Shown in pieces: positions 1 through 9,092 of a stretch of DNA of 64,000 nt. The notes under the pieces are model-generated. The model ran no database searches and was not told the origin of the DNA. It worked only from the letters and a program-made list of their open reading frames with translations. Position 1 is the first letter of the stretch. Every line of letters begins with the position of its first letter. Location: assembly GCA_963788505.1 (NCBI GenBank), contig CAWBGY010000005.1, positions 868,001 to 932,000 on the forward strand, read 5' to 3'. This DNA comes from JAIQFF01 sp963788505 (lineage in GTDB: Bacteria; Acidobacteriota; Terriglobia; Terriglobales; Acidobacteriaceae). The translations under genes and the position numbers were made by a program.

Positions 1-432
1 GACGACGACCTCACGCTTGGCTCCATCGATCCGTACCAGATCTTCCGCATCTTCCATGAGATTCACCACTTCGCCTGGGAAACCGGCGCGTTTGCGGATG
101 TGGCCTACATGGTGGACCAGAGCCACAATCTCAAGGGCAAAATGGAAGCCATGATTCAGACCGTCTGCACGGCGCAGGAACTCTATGCCAAGGCGGCCAT
201 CGTGGACCACGCGCACCTGGCGTCGTTACAACAGCGCTGTTCGCTGGTCGAAGCCGAGGAAACCCTGCGGGGAGCATTCTGGTACGACGTGCGCCCTGTC
301 CTGCGGGAATGGCGGCGCAGCCACGGTTTGCCGGAAGATCCCATGCAGGCCTTCCGCGAAAGCGGCTATCTGGAGCGCATCACGGCAGAGCGCAAGGAGC
401 GCAACGCGGTTTCGGTGACCACCTACGCCTGA
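1..432 (+). CDS. L-rhamnose isomerase, 3' part only (5' end outside window)
   Basis: The frame is open from base 1 to a TGA at 430-432, giving the last 143 residues of a sugar isomerase. The segment around residues 34-64, with VDQSHNLKGKMEAMIQTV and then AQELYAKAAIVDH, resembles the C-terminal part of the TIM-barrel L-rhamnose isomerases of the RhaI type (Pseudomonas stutzeri / rhizobial form), which convert L-rhamnose to L-rhamnulose in the cytoplasm. A secreted GH78 alpha-L-rhamnosidase lies 0.5 kb downstream on the other strand, which fits a rhamnose-use region. The metal-binding residues expected earlier in the protein are outside the window, so a related ketose/aldose isomerase cannot be fully excluded. 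Confidence 0.8.
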   Translation, partial: DDDLTLGSIDPYQIFRIFHEIHHFAWETGAFADVAYMVDQSHNLKGKMEAMIQTVCTAQELYAKAAIVDHAHLASLQQRCSLVEAEETLRGAFWYDVRPVLREWRRSHGLPEDPMQAFRESGYLERITAERKERNAVSVTTYA

Positions 433-476
433 GCGCTACTTCGGCGTGTCCCTGCGAAGCCGCCCGCAAGCATCCA

Positions 477-914
477 TCACGGGATTGGCGAGAAATCGGT
501 CAGGCTCATGAAAGTGGAATCGACTTTATTCACCAGCTTGCCGTTCGCCTCGGATTCGTCGCGCACTTTCTGCCATTCCGGGTCTTCGCGAAACGCATTC
601 CAGTTACTGGTCGCGGCTTCCCGGCTGGGGTGGGCGAGAATATAGATGAGGGTTTTGCCCTGCAGCGGTTCGTCGAGCGGGGTCCAGTACGCCACGTTCT
701 TCATTCCGTGTTTATCGAACAGGCGGGTGGTGTGCTCCCGAAAACGTTTCAACAGCTCGTCGAGCTTGCCTTCGTTGGCATGGTAAACACGAAGCTCATA
801 CACCGTAGCCGCCGATCCCGCCGGACCGGCCGGCTCCAGTTTTGCGCTCGCCCAGACTGCTGTCGGTAGGAGAGCGATGGTGGGGAGGGTTTGCAACCAG
901 GATCGTCTGTCCAT
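477..914 (-). CDS. Exported NIPSNAP-family protein
   Basis: 145 residues. The N-terminus (MDRRSWLQTLPTIALLPTAVWASA) carries a twin-arginine and a hydrophobic stretch ending in an Ala-rich cleavage region, so export is likely. From residue 37 it has the NIPSNAP/ferredoxin-like pattern: YELRVYHANEGKLDELLKRF, then H-T-x-x-L-F-x-K-H-G-M, then a YILAH strand and a W-x-x-F-x-x-D-x-E-W motif. NIPSNAP proteins are alpha/beta-barrel dimers of mostly unknown biochemical role; in Acidobacteria and Planctomycetes they often occur as secreted copies near sugar-degrading genes, as here downstream of the rhamnosidase. A GAGAGG Shine-Dalgarno sits just upstream of the chosen ATG. No specific substrate can be assigned. 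Confidence 0.8.
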   Translation of the reverse strand: MDRRSWLQTLPTIALLPTAVWASAKLEPAGPAGSAATVYELRVYHANEGKLDELLKRFREHTTRLFDKHGMKNVAYWTPLDEPLQGKTLIYILAHPSREAATSNWNAFREDPEWQKVRDESEANGKLVNKVDSTFMSLTDFSPIP

Positions 915-950
915 GTCCGCCTCTCTGAATTTCGAGTTCGAAAACTTACT

Positions 951-3900
951 TTACTCTTCAACTGTGAATGTGTACGATCCCGCGCCCGCTCGATAGATCG
1001 CGTTGCGGCTGTCTCTGAGCACCAGCGAAACTCCCATGCTCTGCCGGATATCCTTGCCACCTTCCAGAATCCGGGTGGCCAAACCGCCCGGCAGATAAAT
1101 CAGGCCCGTCGTATTGGGCGGGATTACGACATCCCAGTGGATCGAGTTTCCGTCAACCTTCCAGTTCGATGTGATCTTCCCATAGACCGACTCGTACGTC
1201 GCCCTGGCCTCTCCCAGGCTGGCATCGAACTGCGGATGGAGAATGACGCGATGAAATCCCGGATCGTCGGCCGATTCGTCGATGCCTGCGGCGTAGCGGT
1301 ACAACCATTCCGCGACCGCTCCGTAGGCATAGTGATTGTACGAATTCATGGACGGATCGCCCATCATCTGGTCCCCGTTCCACCGTTCCCACATGGTGGT
1401 GGCGCCGTGCTCGATCATGTATCCCCAGGAAGGATACGTGGTCTGGAGCAGCAGCCGGTAGGCCACGTCGCTGTGTCCGCTGTTGCTGAGCTCAATCATC
1501 AGATAAGGCGTGCCCAGGAAGCCGGTGGTCAGATGCCAGTCGTGGGATTTGATATCTTCGACCAGCTTCTCCGCCGCCAGCACCCGGTCCTTTTGTGACA
1601 GCAGGTCCATGTGCAGCGCCAGAACATAACTGGTCTGGCTACCGGTCCCGATTGTGCCATCCGGCTTCACGTATTCCTGGTTGAATGCCGTCCGCACCTT
1701 TTCAAAAACTTCTCGATACTTCTGCTCATCCCGCGGCCGGTCAAGCGCCTGCGCCATGCGCATCATCAGCGAGGCATCGTAGGCCCAGTACGCCGTGGCG
1801 ATCAGGTCTTTCGAGGTTGTGCTTCCAATCGCCAGCCAATCGCCGTAGTCGTTTCCCCGTTCTTTCAACCAGAGATAATTGGGATTCGCCCCTGCGATGT
1901 GCTCCATCCACCTTTCCATCGCCGGCCAGTTGTCTTTCAGAATGCGGACATCGCGGAATTGCAGGTAGGCGGTCCACGGAATGATGACTCCGGCGTCGGC
2001 CCAGCCAGCCACGCTCTCCCCGGTGGGGCCAACTCGCGGCGAAACGTCGCCGAAGGCGCCCGCTGGGCTTTGCGCGTCGCGAATGTCGGTGGTGAATTTC
2101 CGCGAAAAGGCGGCCAGATTGGCATTGAAGGATGCGGTCCGCCAGAATACCTCGGCATCGCCCATCCAGCCCAGACGTTCGTCGCGCTGCGGGCAATCCG
2201 TGGGCACACTCAGAAAGTTTCCGCGCTGGCCCCAGAGAATATTGCTCCACAGCTGGTTTACGACCTGGCTCCCGGTGCTGAATTGGATGGTGAAGGGCGC
2301 GTCGGTGTAGAACACGATGCCCTCAACCGCATCCTGCGAAGGCGCTCCCGGATACCCCGTAAGCTCGATATAGCGGAAGCCGTGAAAGGTAAAGTGAGGC
2401 TCGAATGTTTCAGTTTCCTTCCCCCGCAGGATGTACGTGTCCGTGGCCTCGGCCGTACGCAAATTTTCGGTGTAAAGTTCGCCATTCGGCTTCAGGACTT
2501 CCCCGAACCGCAGCCGGACTTTGGTTCCAGCCTTGCCGGCAACATGCAACCGCGCCCAGCCGACCATGTTCTGGCCAAGGTCGAAGATGTAGACTCCCGG
2601 CGTCGGATTGGTCACCGTCCTGGGCTTGAGTATCTCGTGGACCCGGATGGGCTGAAAATCCTGCGCCACCAGCGGGGCCTGGGGCGCCGGCGCGACGGTG
2701 ACTGCTCCCCAGCGCGAGTCAGAGAACGATGCCTGGTCCCACCCGCTCGGTTCCAGACGGGCATCATAGGTTTCGCCGTTGTAGATATCCGAGCCCAGGA
2801 TGGGAGACTGTTTCGCTTTCCACGAATCATCGCTCAACACGGAATCGCGGGAGCCGTCGCTATATTCGATCTCGAGCTGCACCAGCAGCCGGACCGGTGG
2901 CGGCCCAAAGTTGTATCGGGTTTGCAGCCAGCCCAGGCCATCGGCATACCAGCCTCCACCCAGAATCGCGCCGATCGCATTCCCGCCTTGTCGCACTTGG
3001 GACGTGACATCGTAGACCTGATAGACCACTCGCTTGCGATAGTCGGTCCAGCCGGGAGCGAGAATGTCATGGCCGACTCGCTCGCCATTCAAATACAACT
3101 GATAGCTGCCCAGCGCGGTCGAGTAGATGCGAGCGCTCCGCACCACCTTGGCCACGCTGAAATTTCGACGCAGCAAGTCGACGGGTTGGGCGGGCCACGG
3201 AGTGCCCAGCGGCACTTGGCCGATTTCCGCCACTACCGCCGCCGCGGGCCATGATGAATCGTCAAAGGAGCGCCCCACCCAGGCGTTGCCCGTTTGCTCG
3301 GGCGCCGTCTTCCATTCCGGTCCTGAAATCAGCCGTTCGATTTTGCCGTTCGCCATCTGCACTCGGAGCATGGCAATGAACCCGGCCTGCGACGGCCGGT
3401 TGTGCTCCTGTTGAACAATCGCCTCAGCCGCCAGGGAATTGGCGCCGGCGTTCAGCAGCTTGCCTACGGGTATGACTCGAAAATAGCCCCACGGATCTCG
3501 AGCTCGACCAAACTTGCCCATGGGCGATTCGACCTCCACCTGCTTGCCGTTGACCCAGGCTGCCACGTTGTCCTTGGCAGTAATGAAGAGAGTGGCCTCT
3601 TTGGGCTTTTGCGCCAGGTTGAAGCTGAAGCGGAAATCGTGTTTGCCGGGAGTTGCGTTGGTCAGCGCATTGCCATCTGCCGCCCAAATCCATTTCGGCG
3701 CCGACTCGTAGTCTCCGCGCTCGATCGGCATGTCCGGCGTGATCCATTTCGCTTTCCAGTCGCCGGGGGAAAGCAGTCCCATCTCCCACCAGCCGGCCTC
3801 ACTGTAGGATGAAGCTTGCCCCTGCACACCCCAGACCCGCACCTGCCAGTAGTAGCGCCGGCGAGATTCGACCGCGGGACCGCGGTAGGGGACATTGACG

Positions 3901-4241
3901 GACTGATCGGACTCGACCCGTCCACTGTCCCACACATCGGCCCGACCCTGGGCCAACCCCTCGGGTGAGCTGCCCACCCGGATTTCATACGCGCCCTGCC
4001 GGGCGCCTCGCCCGGAATCCTGGAGCTGCCAGGAGAGGCGCGGATGAGCAATGTCGATCCCCAGCGGGTCCTGCATGCCTTCGCATTGCAGATGATCGGG
4101 TGCATTGCCTTCGAACGCCAAAACGGTGAACGACAACGGTCCGCTCAACAGGAACAGGAGCGCGAGCGAGAGCGCCAATCTCTGGGAGCAGCCGGTTCGC
4201 GGAAAGATTCTAGGCATAATTGCACTCAATCGCTTGGACAT
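951..4241 (-). CDS. Secreted alpha-L-rhamnosidase, glycoside hydrolase family 78
   Basis: 1096 residues, typical of multidomain GH78 enzymes that release terminal L-rhamnose from plant glycosides and pectic polymers. Residues about 15-45 form a signal peptide (basic start, then LALSLALLFLLSGPL). An N-terminal beta-sandwich follows, with the family phrase HPRLSWQL near residue 67. The (alpha/alpha)6 barrel contains CPQRDERLGWMGDAE, the conserved acidic loop that supplies the general acid, then GWADAGVIIPW and, near the C-terminus, GATTMWERWNGD. The C-terminal beta-sandwich runs to the stop. The ATG at 4241 has only a weak ribosome site and a second ATG (position 4217) is possible; both leave the signal peptide. 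It pairs functionally with the rhamnose isomerase at the window start. Confidence 0.95.
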   Translation of the reverse strand: MSKRLSAIMPRIFPRTGCSQRLALSLALLFLLSGPLSFTVLAFEGNAPDHLQCEGMQDPLGIDIAHPRLSWQLQDSGRGARQGAYEIRVGSSPEGLAQGRADVWDSGRVESDQSVNVPYRGPAVESRRRYYWQVRVWGVQGQASSYSEAGWWEMGLLSPGDWKAKWITPDMPIERGDYESAPKWIWAADGNALTNATPGKHDFRFSFNLAQKPKEATLFITAKDNVAAWVNGKQVEVESPMGKFGRARDPWGYFRVIPVGKLLNAGANSLAAEAIVQQEHNRPSQAGFIAMLRVQMANGKIERLISGPEWKTAPEQTGNAWVGRSFDDSSWPAAAVVAEIGQVPLGTPWPAQPVDLLRRNFSVAKVVRSARIYSTALGSYQLYLNGERVGHDILAPGWTDYRKRVVYQVYDVTSQVRQGGNAIGAILGGGWYADGLGWLQTRYNFGPPPVRLLVQLEIEYSDGSRDSVLSDDSWKAKQSPILGSDIYNGETYDARLEPSGWDQASFSDSRWGAVTVAPAPQAPLVAQDFQPIRVHEILKPRTVTNPTPGVYIFDLGQNMVGWARLHVAGKAGTKVRLRFGEVLKPNGELYTENLRTAEATDTYILRGKETETFEPHFTFHGFRYIELTGYPGAPSQDAVEGIVFYTDAPFTIQFSTGSQVVNQLWSNILWGQRGNFLSVPTDCPQRDERLGWMGDAEVFWRTASFNANLAAFSRKFTTDIRDAQSPAGAFGDVSPRVGPTGESVAGWADAGVIIPWTAYLQFRDVRILKDNWPAMERWMEHIAGANPNYLWLKERGNDYGDWLAIGSTTSKDLIATAYWAYDASLMMRMAQALDRPRDEQKYREVFEKVRTAFNQEYVKPDGTIGTGSQTSYVLALHMDLLSQKDRVLAAEKLVEDIKSHDWHLTTGFLGTPYLMIELSNSGHSDVAYRLLLQTTYPSWGYMIEHGATTMWERWNGDQMMGDPSMNSYNHYAYGAVAEWLYRYAAGIDESADDPGFHRVILHPQFDASLGEARATYESVYGKITSNWKVDGNSIHWDVVIPPNTTGLIYLPGGLATRILEGGKDIRQSMGVSLVLRDSRNAIYRAGAGSYTFTVEE

Positions 4242-4319
4242 CGGCAGAGGCCCCTACGAAAGTTCCCTATTGTACTTATTTATCTTTTGAATTGACAGCG
4301 GACCAGTTGACTCTTGGTT

Positions 4320-4361
4320 TTCTTTGCGACCTTTGCGGAATCCTTTGCGGCCTTTGCGGTC
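4320..4361. repeat. Partial TTTGCGG-type dispersed repeat
   Basis: In the 197-base gap between the rhamnosidase and ribokinase genes the unit CTTTGCGRYCTTTGCGG appears twice in tandem. It is half of the palindromic element found complete at 26799-26907, 27706-27856, 33041-33134 and 50673-50828. The complementary arm is missing here. Nothing else coding is seen in this gap. Confidence 0.75.
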
Positions 4362-4438
4362 AAACGCCCTTGGCCGAAAACAAGCGACCAATTCCGCAAG
4401 GGTAGCAAGGCCGACACGACAAATGAATGCAGCGGCGG

Positions 4439-5374
4439 CTAGGATTGGCCGCGCACAGCCCACTCCGCATCGAATCGCGCGCGATCGTAAAACGACTTCT
4501 GCGTCCCCACTCCGGTGGTCGAAAGTCCCGCGTACAGGTTGGCGCGGCGCACCGCCTCTCCTTCGGGCAGTCCTTCCCCAAGGAAAACCGCAAAGCTGCC
4601 GATGAAGGCGTCCCCCGCGCCCGTGCTGTCGACACTCTTCACCGGAAAGGCCGGCAGGTGCTCCATGCCTTCCTTACCCGCCAGCAGCGAGCCGTTGGCG
4701 CCGAGCGTAATAATGACGCGGCGGATGCCATAGCCCAGCAGCTTCTCTGCGCACTTCTTCGCGTCTTCGACGTTCTTTACCGGCATTCCGGTAACCGTCT
4801 CGGCTTCGCTTTCGTTGGGCACAAAGTAGTCCAGGCCCGCGACCGCTTTGAAATCGATCGGCTGGGCGGGCGCGGGATTGAGAATGCAGCGAATGCCGTG
4901 TTTTCGCGCAAAACCGATTGTGTAATAGACAGTCTCGAGCGGAATCTCGAACTGCAGCACGATGCAATCGACGGTCTTGAGCACGTCGGCAGAGGCATCC
5001 ACGTCGGCGGCTTTCAATTCGTCATTCGCGCCCTTGACCACGAAAATGCGGTTCTGTCCGCTAGGCTCGACAAAAATTGGCGCCACGCCGCTGGACACGC
5101 CCGGCACCTGCTTTACGTGGGTCGCGTCAATGCCGAGCTTTTTGAAGTTCTCGATCGTCGCCGGACCAAACAGATCGCTCCCCACTCGCGCGACCATGAA
5201 GACCTGGGCCCCGCACAGCTTGGCCGCGGTCGCTTGATTGGCCCCCTTGCCCCCGAATCCAAGGTCGAATTTCTGGCCAAAGATAGTTTCGCCGGGCTTG
5301 GGAAAGCGGTCGGTAAAAGTGGTGAGGTCAATATTCGCGCTGCCCACCACCGCAATACGAGGAATTTTCGCCAT
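4439..5374 (-). CDS. rbsK: Ribokinase (PfkB family)
   Basis: 311 residues from the ATG at 5374, chosen because the protein then begins MAKIPRIAVVGSANID, the normal ribokinase N-terminus; a longer frame to 5422 adds a sequence with no family character. It carries the substrate-binding GGKGANQA motif near residue 42 and the C-terminal PfkB signature DSTGAGDAFIGSF with the catalytic Asp. It phosphorylates D-ribose (often also 2-deoxyribose) to the 5-phosphate in the cytoplasm. It lies in line with deoC and the aldehyde dehydrogenase upstream, which fits salvage of sugars released by the neighbouring nucleoside hydrolases. A decayed second PfkB gene is present at 38721-39251. Confidence 0.93.
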   Translation of the reverse strand: MAKIPRIAVVGSANIDLTTFTDRFPKPGETIFGQKFDLGFGGKGANQATAAKLCGAQVFMVARVGSDLFGPATIENFKKLGIDATHVKQVPGVSSGVAPIFVEPSGQNRIFVVKGANDELKAADVDASADVLKTVDCIVLQFEIPLETVYYTIGFARKHGIRCILNPAPAQPIDFKAVAGLDYFVPNESEAETVTGMPVKNVEDAKKCAEKLLGYGIRRVIITLGANGSLLAGKEGMEHLPAFPVKSVDSTGAGDAFIGSFAVFLGEGLPEGEAVRRANLYAGLSTTGVGTQKSFYDRARFDAEWAVRGQS

Positions 5375-5488
5375 GGTTAGGAGACCTTGCGGGTAGATTT
5401 GCTTCCGGCACGAAACGAACAATGTGAAGAAGGCTGAGTCTATTCAGCGATTCCGATTGTGTCAACGCTTGCGCCAGACGAGCGCAAT

Positions 5489-7874
5489 TCATTCGCCGTA
5501 TGGAACCCAAATGTTCTTCACCTGGGTCGCATGCTGCAGAAACCAGCGTCCCTCGCCCTGCTTCACGTCAAACCAGTCGATAGACCGGCCTTCGTTGGTA
5601 AACACCTGCTTGAGGTTCCCAATCGAGAAAGCCTTGGCAGCGATGGCGTTCGCTTCATCCGCAAAACACCAGACTGCATCCACATCGTCATGCTCCGCCA
5701 GAGTCTTCAGAAGCTGCGATGTGTAGCCGGTCACGATGTTGACGGCTCCGCCCGGCAGATCGCTGGTGTCGAAAAGCTGGTACAAATCGGCAGTGATTAA
5801 AGGATAGGCCTCGGACGGAACCACGACCGCAGCGTTGCCGGCGGCAAGCACCGGCATGACCAACGACAAGAACCCCAGCAGCGGCGCCTGATTCGGGCAA
5901 ATGATCCCCACCGTGCCCAAAGGCTCATGCATGGCCAGCGCGACATTGCGGAAGGGAGGATTGTGCACCGCCCCATCAAACTTGTCCGCCCAGGCTGCAT
6001 AGGAAAAAATGCGCTCGATACCCAGGCTCACCTCGGCTGCGGCCTGAGTTTCCCCGACCACGGCGGCCAGGCGGCGGGCAATTTCCTCACCGCGCTGCGA
6101 AAGATTTTCCGCCATGTAATAAAGAACCTGCGCCCGGTTATGCGCGGTCGTCTTTGCCCAGCCTGAGGCCTTATGCGCCGCCTCGACGGCGTTGCGAATA
6201 TCTTTGCGGTTGCCCAGCGGCGCTTCGCCCAGAAGCCTGCCATCCGCGCCTCGGACTTCCATGCTGTAGCCCGAATCCGGCCGCGCCTGTTTGCCTCCGA
6301 TATAGAGCTTCACGGTGCGGTCAATGGCCTGCGTTACGGGATCGGAATCGTCGTTTGATTTCCGCTCGGCGGGCAGCGTTATCACCGGCAGGGCCGGGGC
6401 ATTCCTGAACCACGCCGGTTCCAGATACTCCAGCAAGCCTTCTCTGCCACCCTCGCGTCCGTAACCGCTCTCGCGGTAGCCGCCAAATCCGCAAGAAGCG
6501 TCAAACAAATTTGTGCAGTTGACCCAGACCACTCCGGCTTTCAGTTGAGCCGCCACGTGCAGCGCGACGTTGATGCTCTCGCTCCAGACGCAGGCCGCCA
6601 AGCCGTAGACAGTGTTGTTCGCCAGCTCAACCGCCTCGCTGGGCGTGCGGAACGTCATGGAGGCCAGCACCGGACCGAAAATTTCCTGCTGCGCCACGAT
6701 CGACGTGGGATGCACATTACTAAGTAGCGTCGGCGGATAGTAGAGTCCGCGCGCCGGCAGCTCGATTTGCGGCTGCCAGCAGGTCGCGCCTTCTGCCACT
6801 CCCTGGTCCACCATGCGCTTGATTCGATCCAGTTGCACTCGCGCCACGATAGCGCCGATGTCGATGGATTTGTCGAGAGGAGGCCCGGCGCGCAGCGTGC
6901 TCATACGATCCCGGACTTTCGCGATGAGCGGCTCCGCGATACTCTCCTGCATCAGCAGGCGGGAGCCGGCGCAACACACCTGTCCCTGATTGAACCAGAT
7001 GCCATCCACCAGACCTTCAACCGCGCTGTCCAAATCAGCGTCTTCAAAAATAATGAAGGGCGACTTGCCTCCCAGTTCGAGCGAGAGTCGCTTGTGGCTG
7101 GAAGCCGTGGCGCTACGGATGGCCCGGCCCACTTCAGTTGAACCGGTGAACGCAATCTTGTCTACTTCCGGATGCTTGACCAGCGCTTCCCCGGTGGAAC
7201 CGTCGCCGGTAACAATATTGACCACGCCTTGCGGCAATCCGACCTCCGAGCAGATTTCGGCGAAAGCCAGAGCGGTGAGCGGCGTGAACTCCGCCGGCTT
7301 GAGCACGACGGTGTTGCCCGTGGCCAGCGCGGGCGCAATTTTCCAGGCCAGCATCAGCAAAGGGAAATTCCAGGGAATGATCTGTCCGACGACGCCGCAG
7401 GCCGTGTATCCAGGGAAATTCCTGATGCAGAAGTTGCGCCCAGCCGGCATGATGATAGAAGTGACGAGCCACCAGCGGAATATCGATGTCCCGGCTCTCA
7501 CGAATCGGCTTGCCGTTATCCATCGTCTCCAGCACGGCGAGACGGCGGGAATGTTTCTGCACGGTCCGCGCCAGCGCGTAGAGATAGCGGGCCCGCGCGT
7601 GCGGAGTGAGCGCCTGCCATTTCGGCAGCGCAGCGCTCGCGGCCCGGACTGCTGCGTCAATGTCGGCTGCCGATCCCTGGGCTACCGTCGCGAGTTTCTC
7701 GCCGCTGGATGGATCGGTGGTATCGAAGTACCCTCCTTCGACCGGCTGCCGCCAGGCGCCGTCAATAAAGTGCCCAAAGCGGCGGCCGTGAGCATCCAGC
7801 CATGCCAGCGCCTCTTTGGGGTCTTCGGGCGCAGGACCGTATTCCATGGCGGCAAATTTTTCAGCGATGCTCAT
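5489..7874 (-). pseudogene. Tandem-domain aldehyde dehydrogenase, interrupted by a +1 frameshift
   Basis: Read across one frame break this is a protein of about 794 residues with two aldehyde-dehydrogenase domains. The first 155 residues lie in one frame (7874 down to about 7415), the remainder in the next. The break is in the run GAATTTCCCTGG at 7410-7421, where skipping one base joins HQEFP to GYTACGVVGQIIPWN. The first domain has the catalytic Cys context NQGQVCCAGSRLL and the Glu of LELGGKSP. The second, C-terminal domain has the ALDH fold pattern (PLGTVGIICPNQAP, LPGGAVNIVTG) but no recognisable catalytic Cys. Such double ALDHs commonly accompany deoC, 21 bases upstream here, and would oxidise the acetaldehyde made by DeoC. 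The break may be an assembly error, since the rest is well conserved. Confidence 0.85.
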
Positions 7875-7895
7875 AAGAATGTGAACGTCACAGCG

Positions 7896-8927
7896 CTACG
7901 CCAACGGATGACGATAGTCCGCCGAATAGCGCCCGGTCGCGTAATGTTCCAGTTGCCGTTCAATGTCGTTCAGCAATCCGCTCGCTCCGAAACGAAACAG
8001 TTCCGCTCTCATCCAGGACGGGCCGAGCTCCTCCTTCATCAATGCCAGCCATTCGAGGGATTGCTTCGCGGTGCGGATTCCTCCCGCGGGTTTGAAGCCG
8101 ACAGCCATTCCAGTCTCCTGGGCATACTCGCGAATGGCGCGCGTCATCACGAAGCCTACCGGCAGGGTCGCATTGGTCGGTTCTTTGCCCGTCGAAGTCT
8201 TGATAAAATCCGCGCCTGCCATCATGGCGACGACGCTGGCGCGAGCCACGTTGCGCAGCGTAAGCAGATCGCCGGCTCCGAGAATTACCTTCATGTGGGC
8301 TGGTCCGCTGGCCTGTTTGAAAGCGGCGATCTCGTCATAGAGGGCTTGCCACTTGCCGCCAAACACGTGGCCCCGGGTAATGACCACGTCAATGTCGCTC
8401 GCTCCCGCCTCCACCGAACGGTGAATCTCGGCCACGCGCTCGGCCAGCGGAGACAGGCCAGCGGGAAAACCAGTGGAAACCGCGGCCACCCGCACGCCAC
8501 TGCCTTCGAGCGCCCGCACTGCCGTCTCCACGAACGCGTGATACACGCAGACCGCGGCAACTTTAATGTCCAGGTCTTCAATCCCCAGCCGCTTGACCAG
8601 ATCATCCTGAATTGGATGCCTGGCCTTGGCGCACAGGCGTCGCACCCGCTCTTCCGTGTCATCCCCCGAAAGCGTGGTGAGGTCCATGCAGGAGACGGCG
8701 CGCAGCAACCACGCCGCCTGCCAATCTTTTTTTACGGTGCGGCGGGCAACATGACTCTGCGCCCGGCGTTCCACCGCGCTGGTATTGACCCGGACCTGCT
8801 GTACCCAGTCGAGATTCAGTGGAATGCCGCGGTTCGAAACCAGCGGACGCCCGGCCAGCGTGGCGATGGATCCGTGCGAGTCGGTCGCGAAAGTATCCAC
8901 ACCGCGTGTTTTGTTCTCGACTGCCAT
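7896..8927 (-). CDS. deoC: Deoxyribose-phosphate aldolase
   Basis: 343 residues from the ATG at 8927, where the protein starts MAVENKTRGVD; a longer frame to 9053 runs into an intergenic hairpin repeat and has no family similarity. It catalyses reversible cleavage of 2-deoxy-D-ribose 5-phosphate to glyceraldehyde 3-phosphate and acetaldehyde. The DeoC/FbaB TIM-barrel motifs are clear: the Schiff-base lysine in ADFIKTSTGK and the second essential lysine in VGFKPAGGIRT, with SDIDVVITRG earlier. The N-terminal extension of about 90 residues before the barrel is typical of the longer bacterial form. It is followed at once by the tandem aldehyde dehydrogenase and then ribokinase on the same strand. 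Confidence 0.94.
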   Translation of the reverse strand: MAVENKTRGVDTFATDSHGSIATLAGRPLVSNRGIPLNLDWVQQVRVNTSAVERRAQSHVARRTVKKDWQAAWLLRAVSCMDLTTLSGDDTEERVRRLCAKARHPIQDDLVKRLGIEDLDIKVAAVCVYHAFVETAVRALEGSGVRVAAVSTGFPAGLSPLAERVAEIHRSVEAGASDIDVVITRGHVFGGKWQALYDEIAAFKQASGPAHMKVILGAGDLLTLRNVARASVVAMMAGADFIKTSTGKEPTNATLPVGFVMTRAIREYAQETGMAVGFKPAGGIRTAKQSLEWLALMKEELGPSWMRAELFRFGASGLLNDIERQLEHYATGRYSADYRHPLA

Positions 8928-8964
8928 GCTCGCGATTGCAATTGTACGGCACCACCCCATGTGG

Positions 8965-9051
8965 GCGCGAGCGTCCCGCTCGTGCATCCGAACCGATGTA
9001 TTTTCAGCTCTTCTGATAAGGTTGGCTGCACGAGCGCGAGGCTCGCGCGAC
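8965..9051. repeat. GC-rich palindromic repeats in the divergent deoC / nucleoside hydrolase gap
   Basis: A near-perfect hairpin (GCGCGAGCG, TCC loop, CGCTCGTGC; 8965-8985) and a second GAGCGCGAGGCTCGCGC motif at about 9031-9048 occupy the 165-base divergent intergenic region. Similar hairpins recur at 39257-39310 and 45908-45928. Divergent promoters for both operons must lie here but no confident -35/-10 pair could be picked out. Confidence 0.7.
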
Positions 9052-9092
9052 ATTTACCCTTGACATCATTTCGCCGTGAACGCTAGGCTGCC

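Noticed and set aside
1611..3254. Long plus-strand open frame (547 codons) opposite the rhamnosidase
   Set aside because: It is antisense to a well-supported GH78 gene, with Arg/Pro/His-rich composition and no family similarity, as expected in GC-rich DNA.
7410..7421. Programmed +1 frameshift in the aldehyde dehydrogenase
   Set aside because: No known +1 shift signal is present, and similar breaks occur in unrelated genes without a common motif.
6990..9086. 698-codon plus-strand frame opposite the aldehyde dehydrogenase and deoC
   Set aside because: It is a shadow of two conserved minus-strand genes; no domain or leader is visible.
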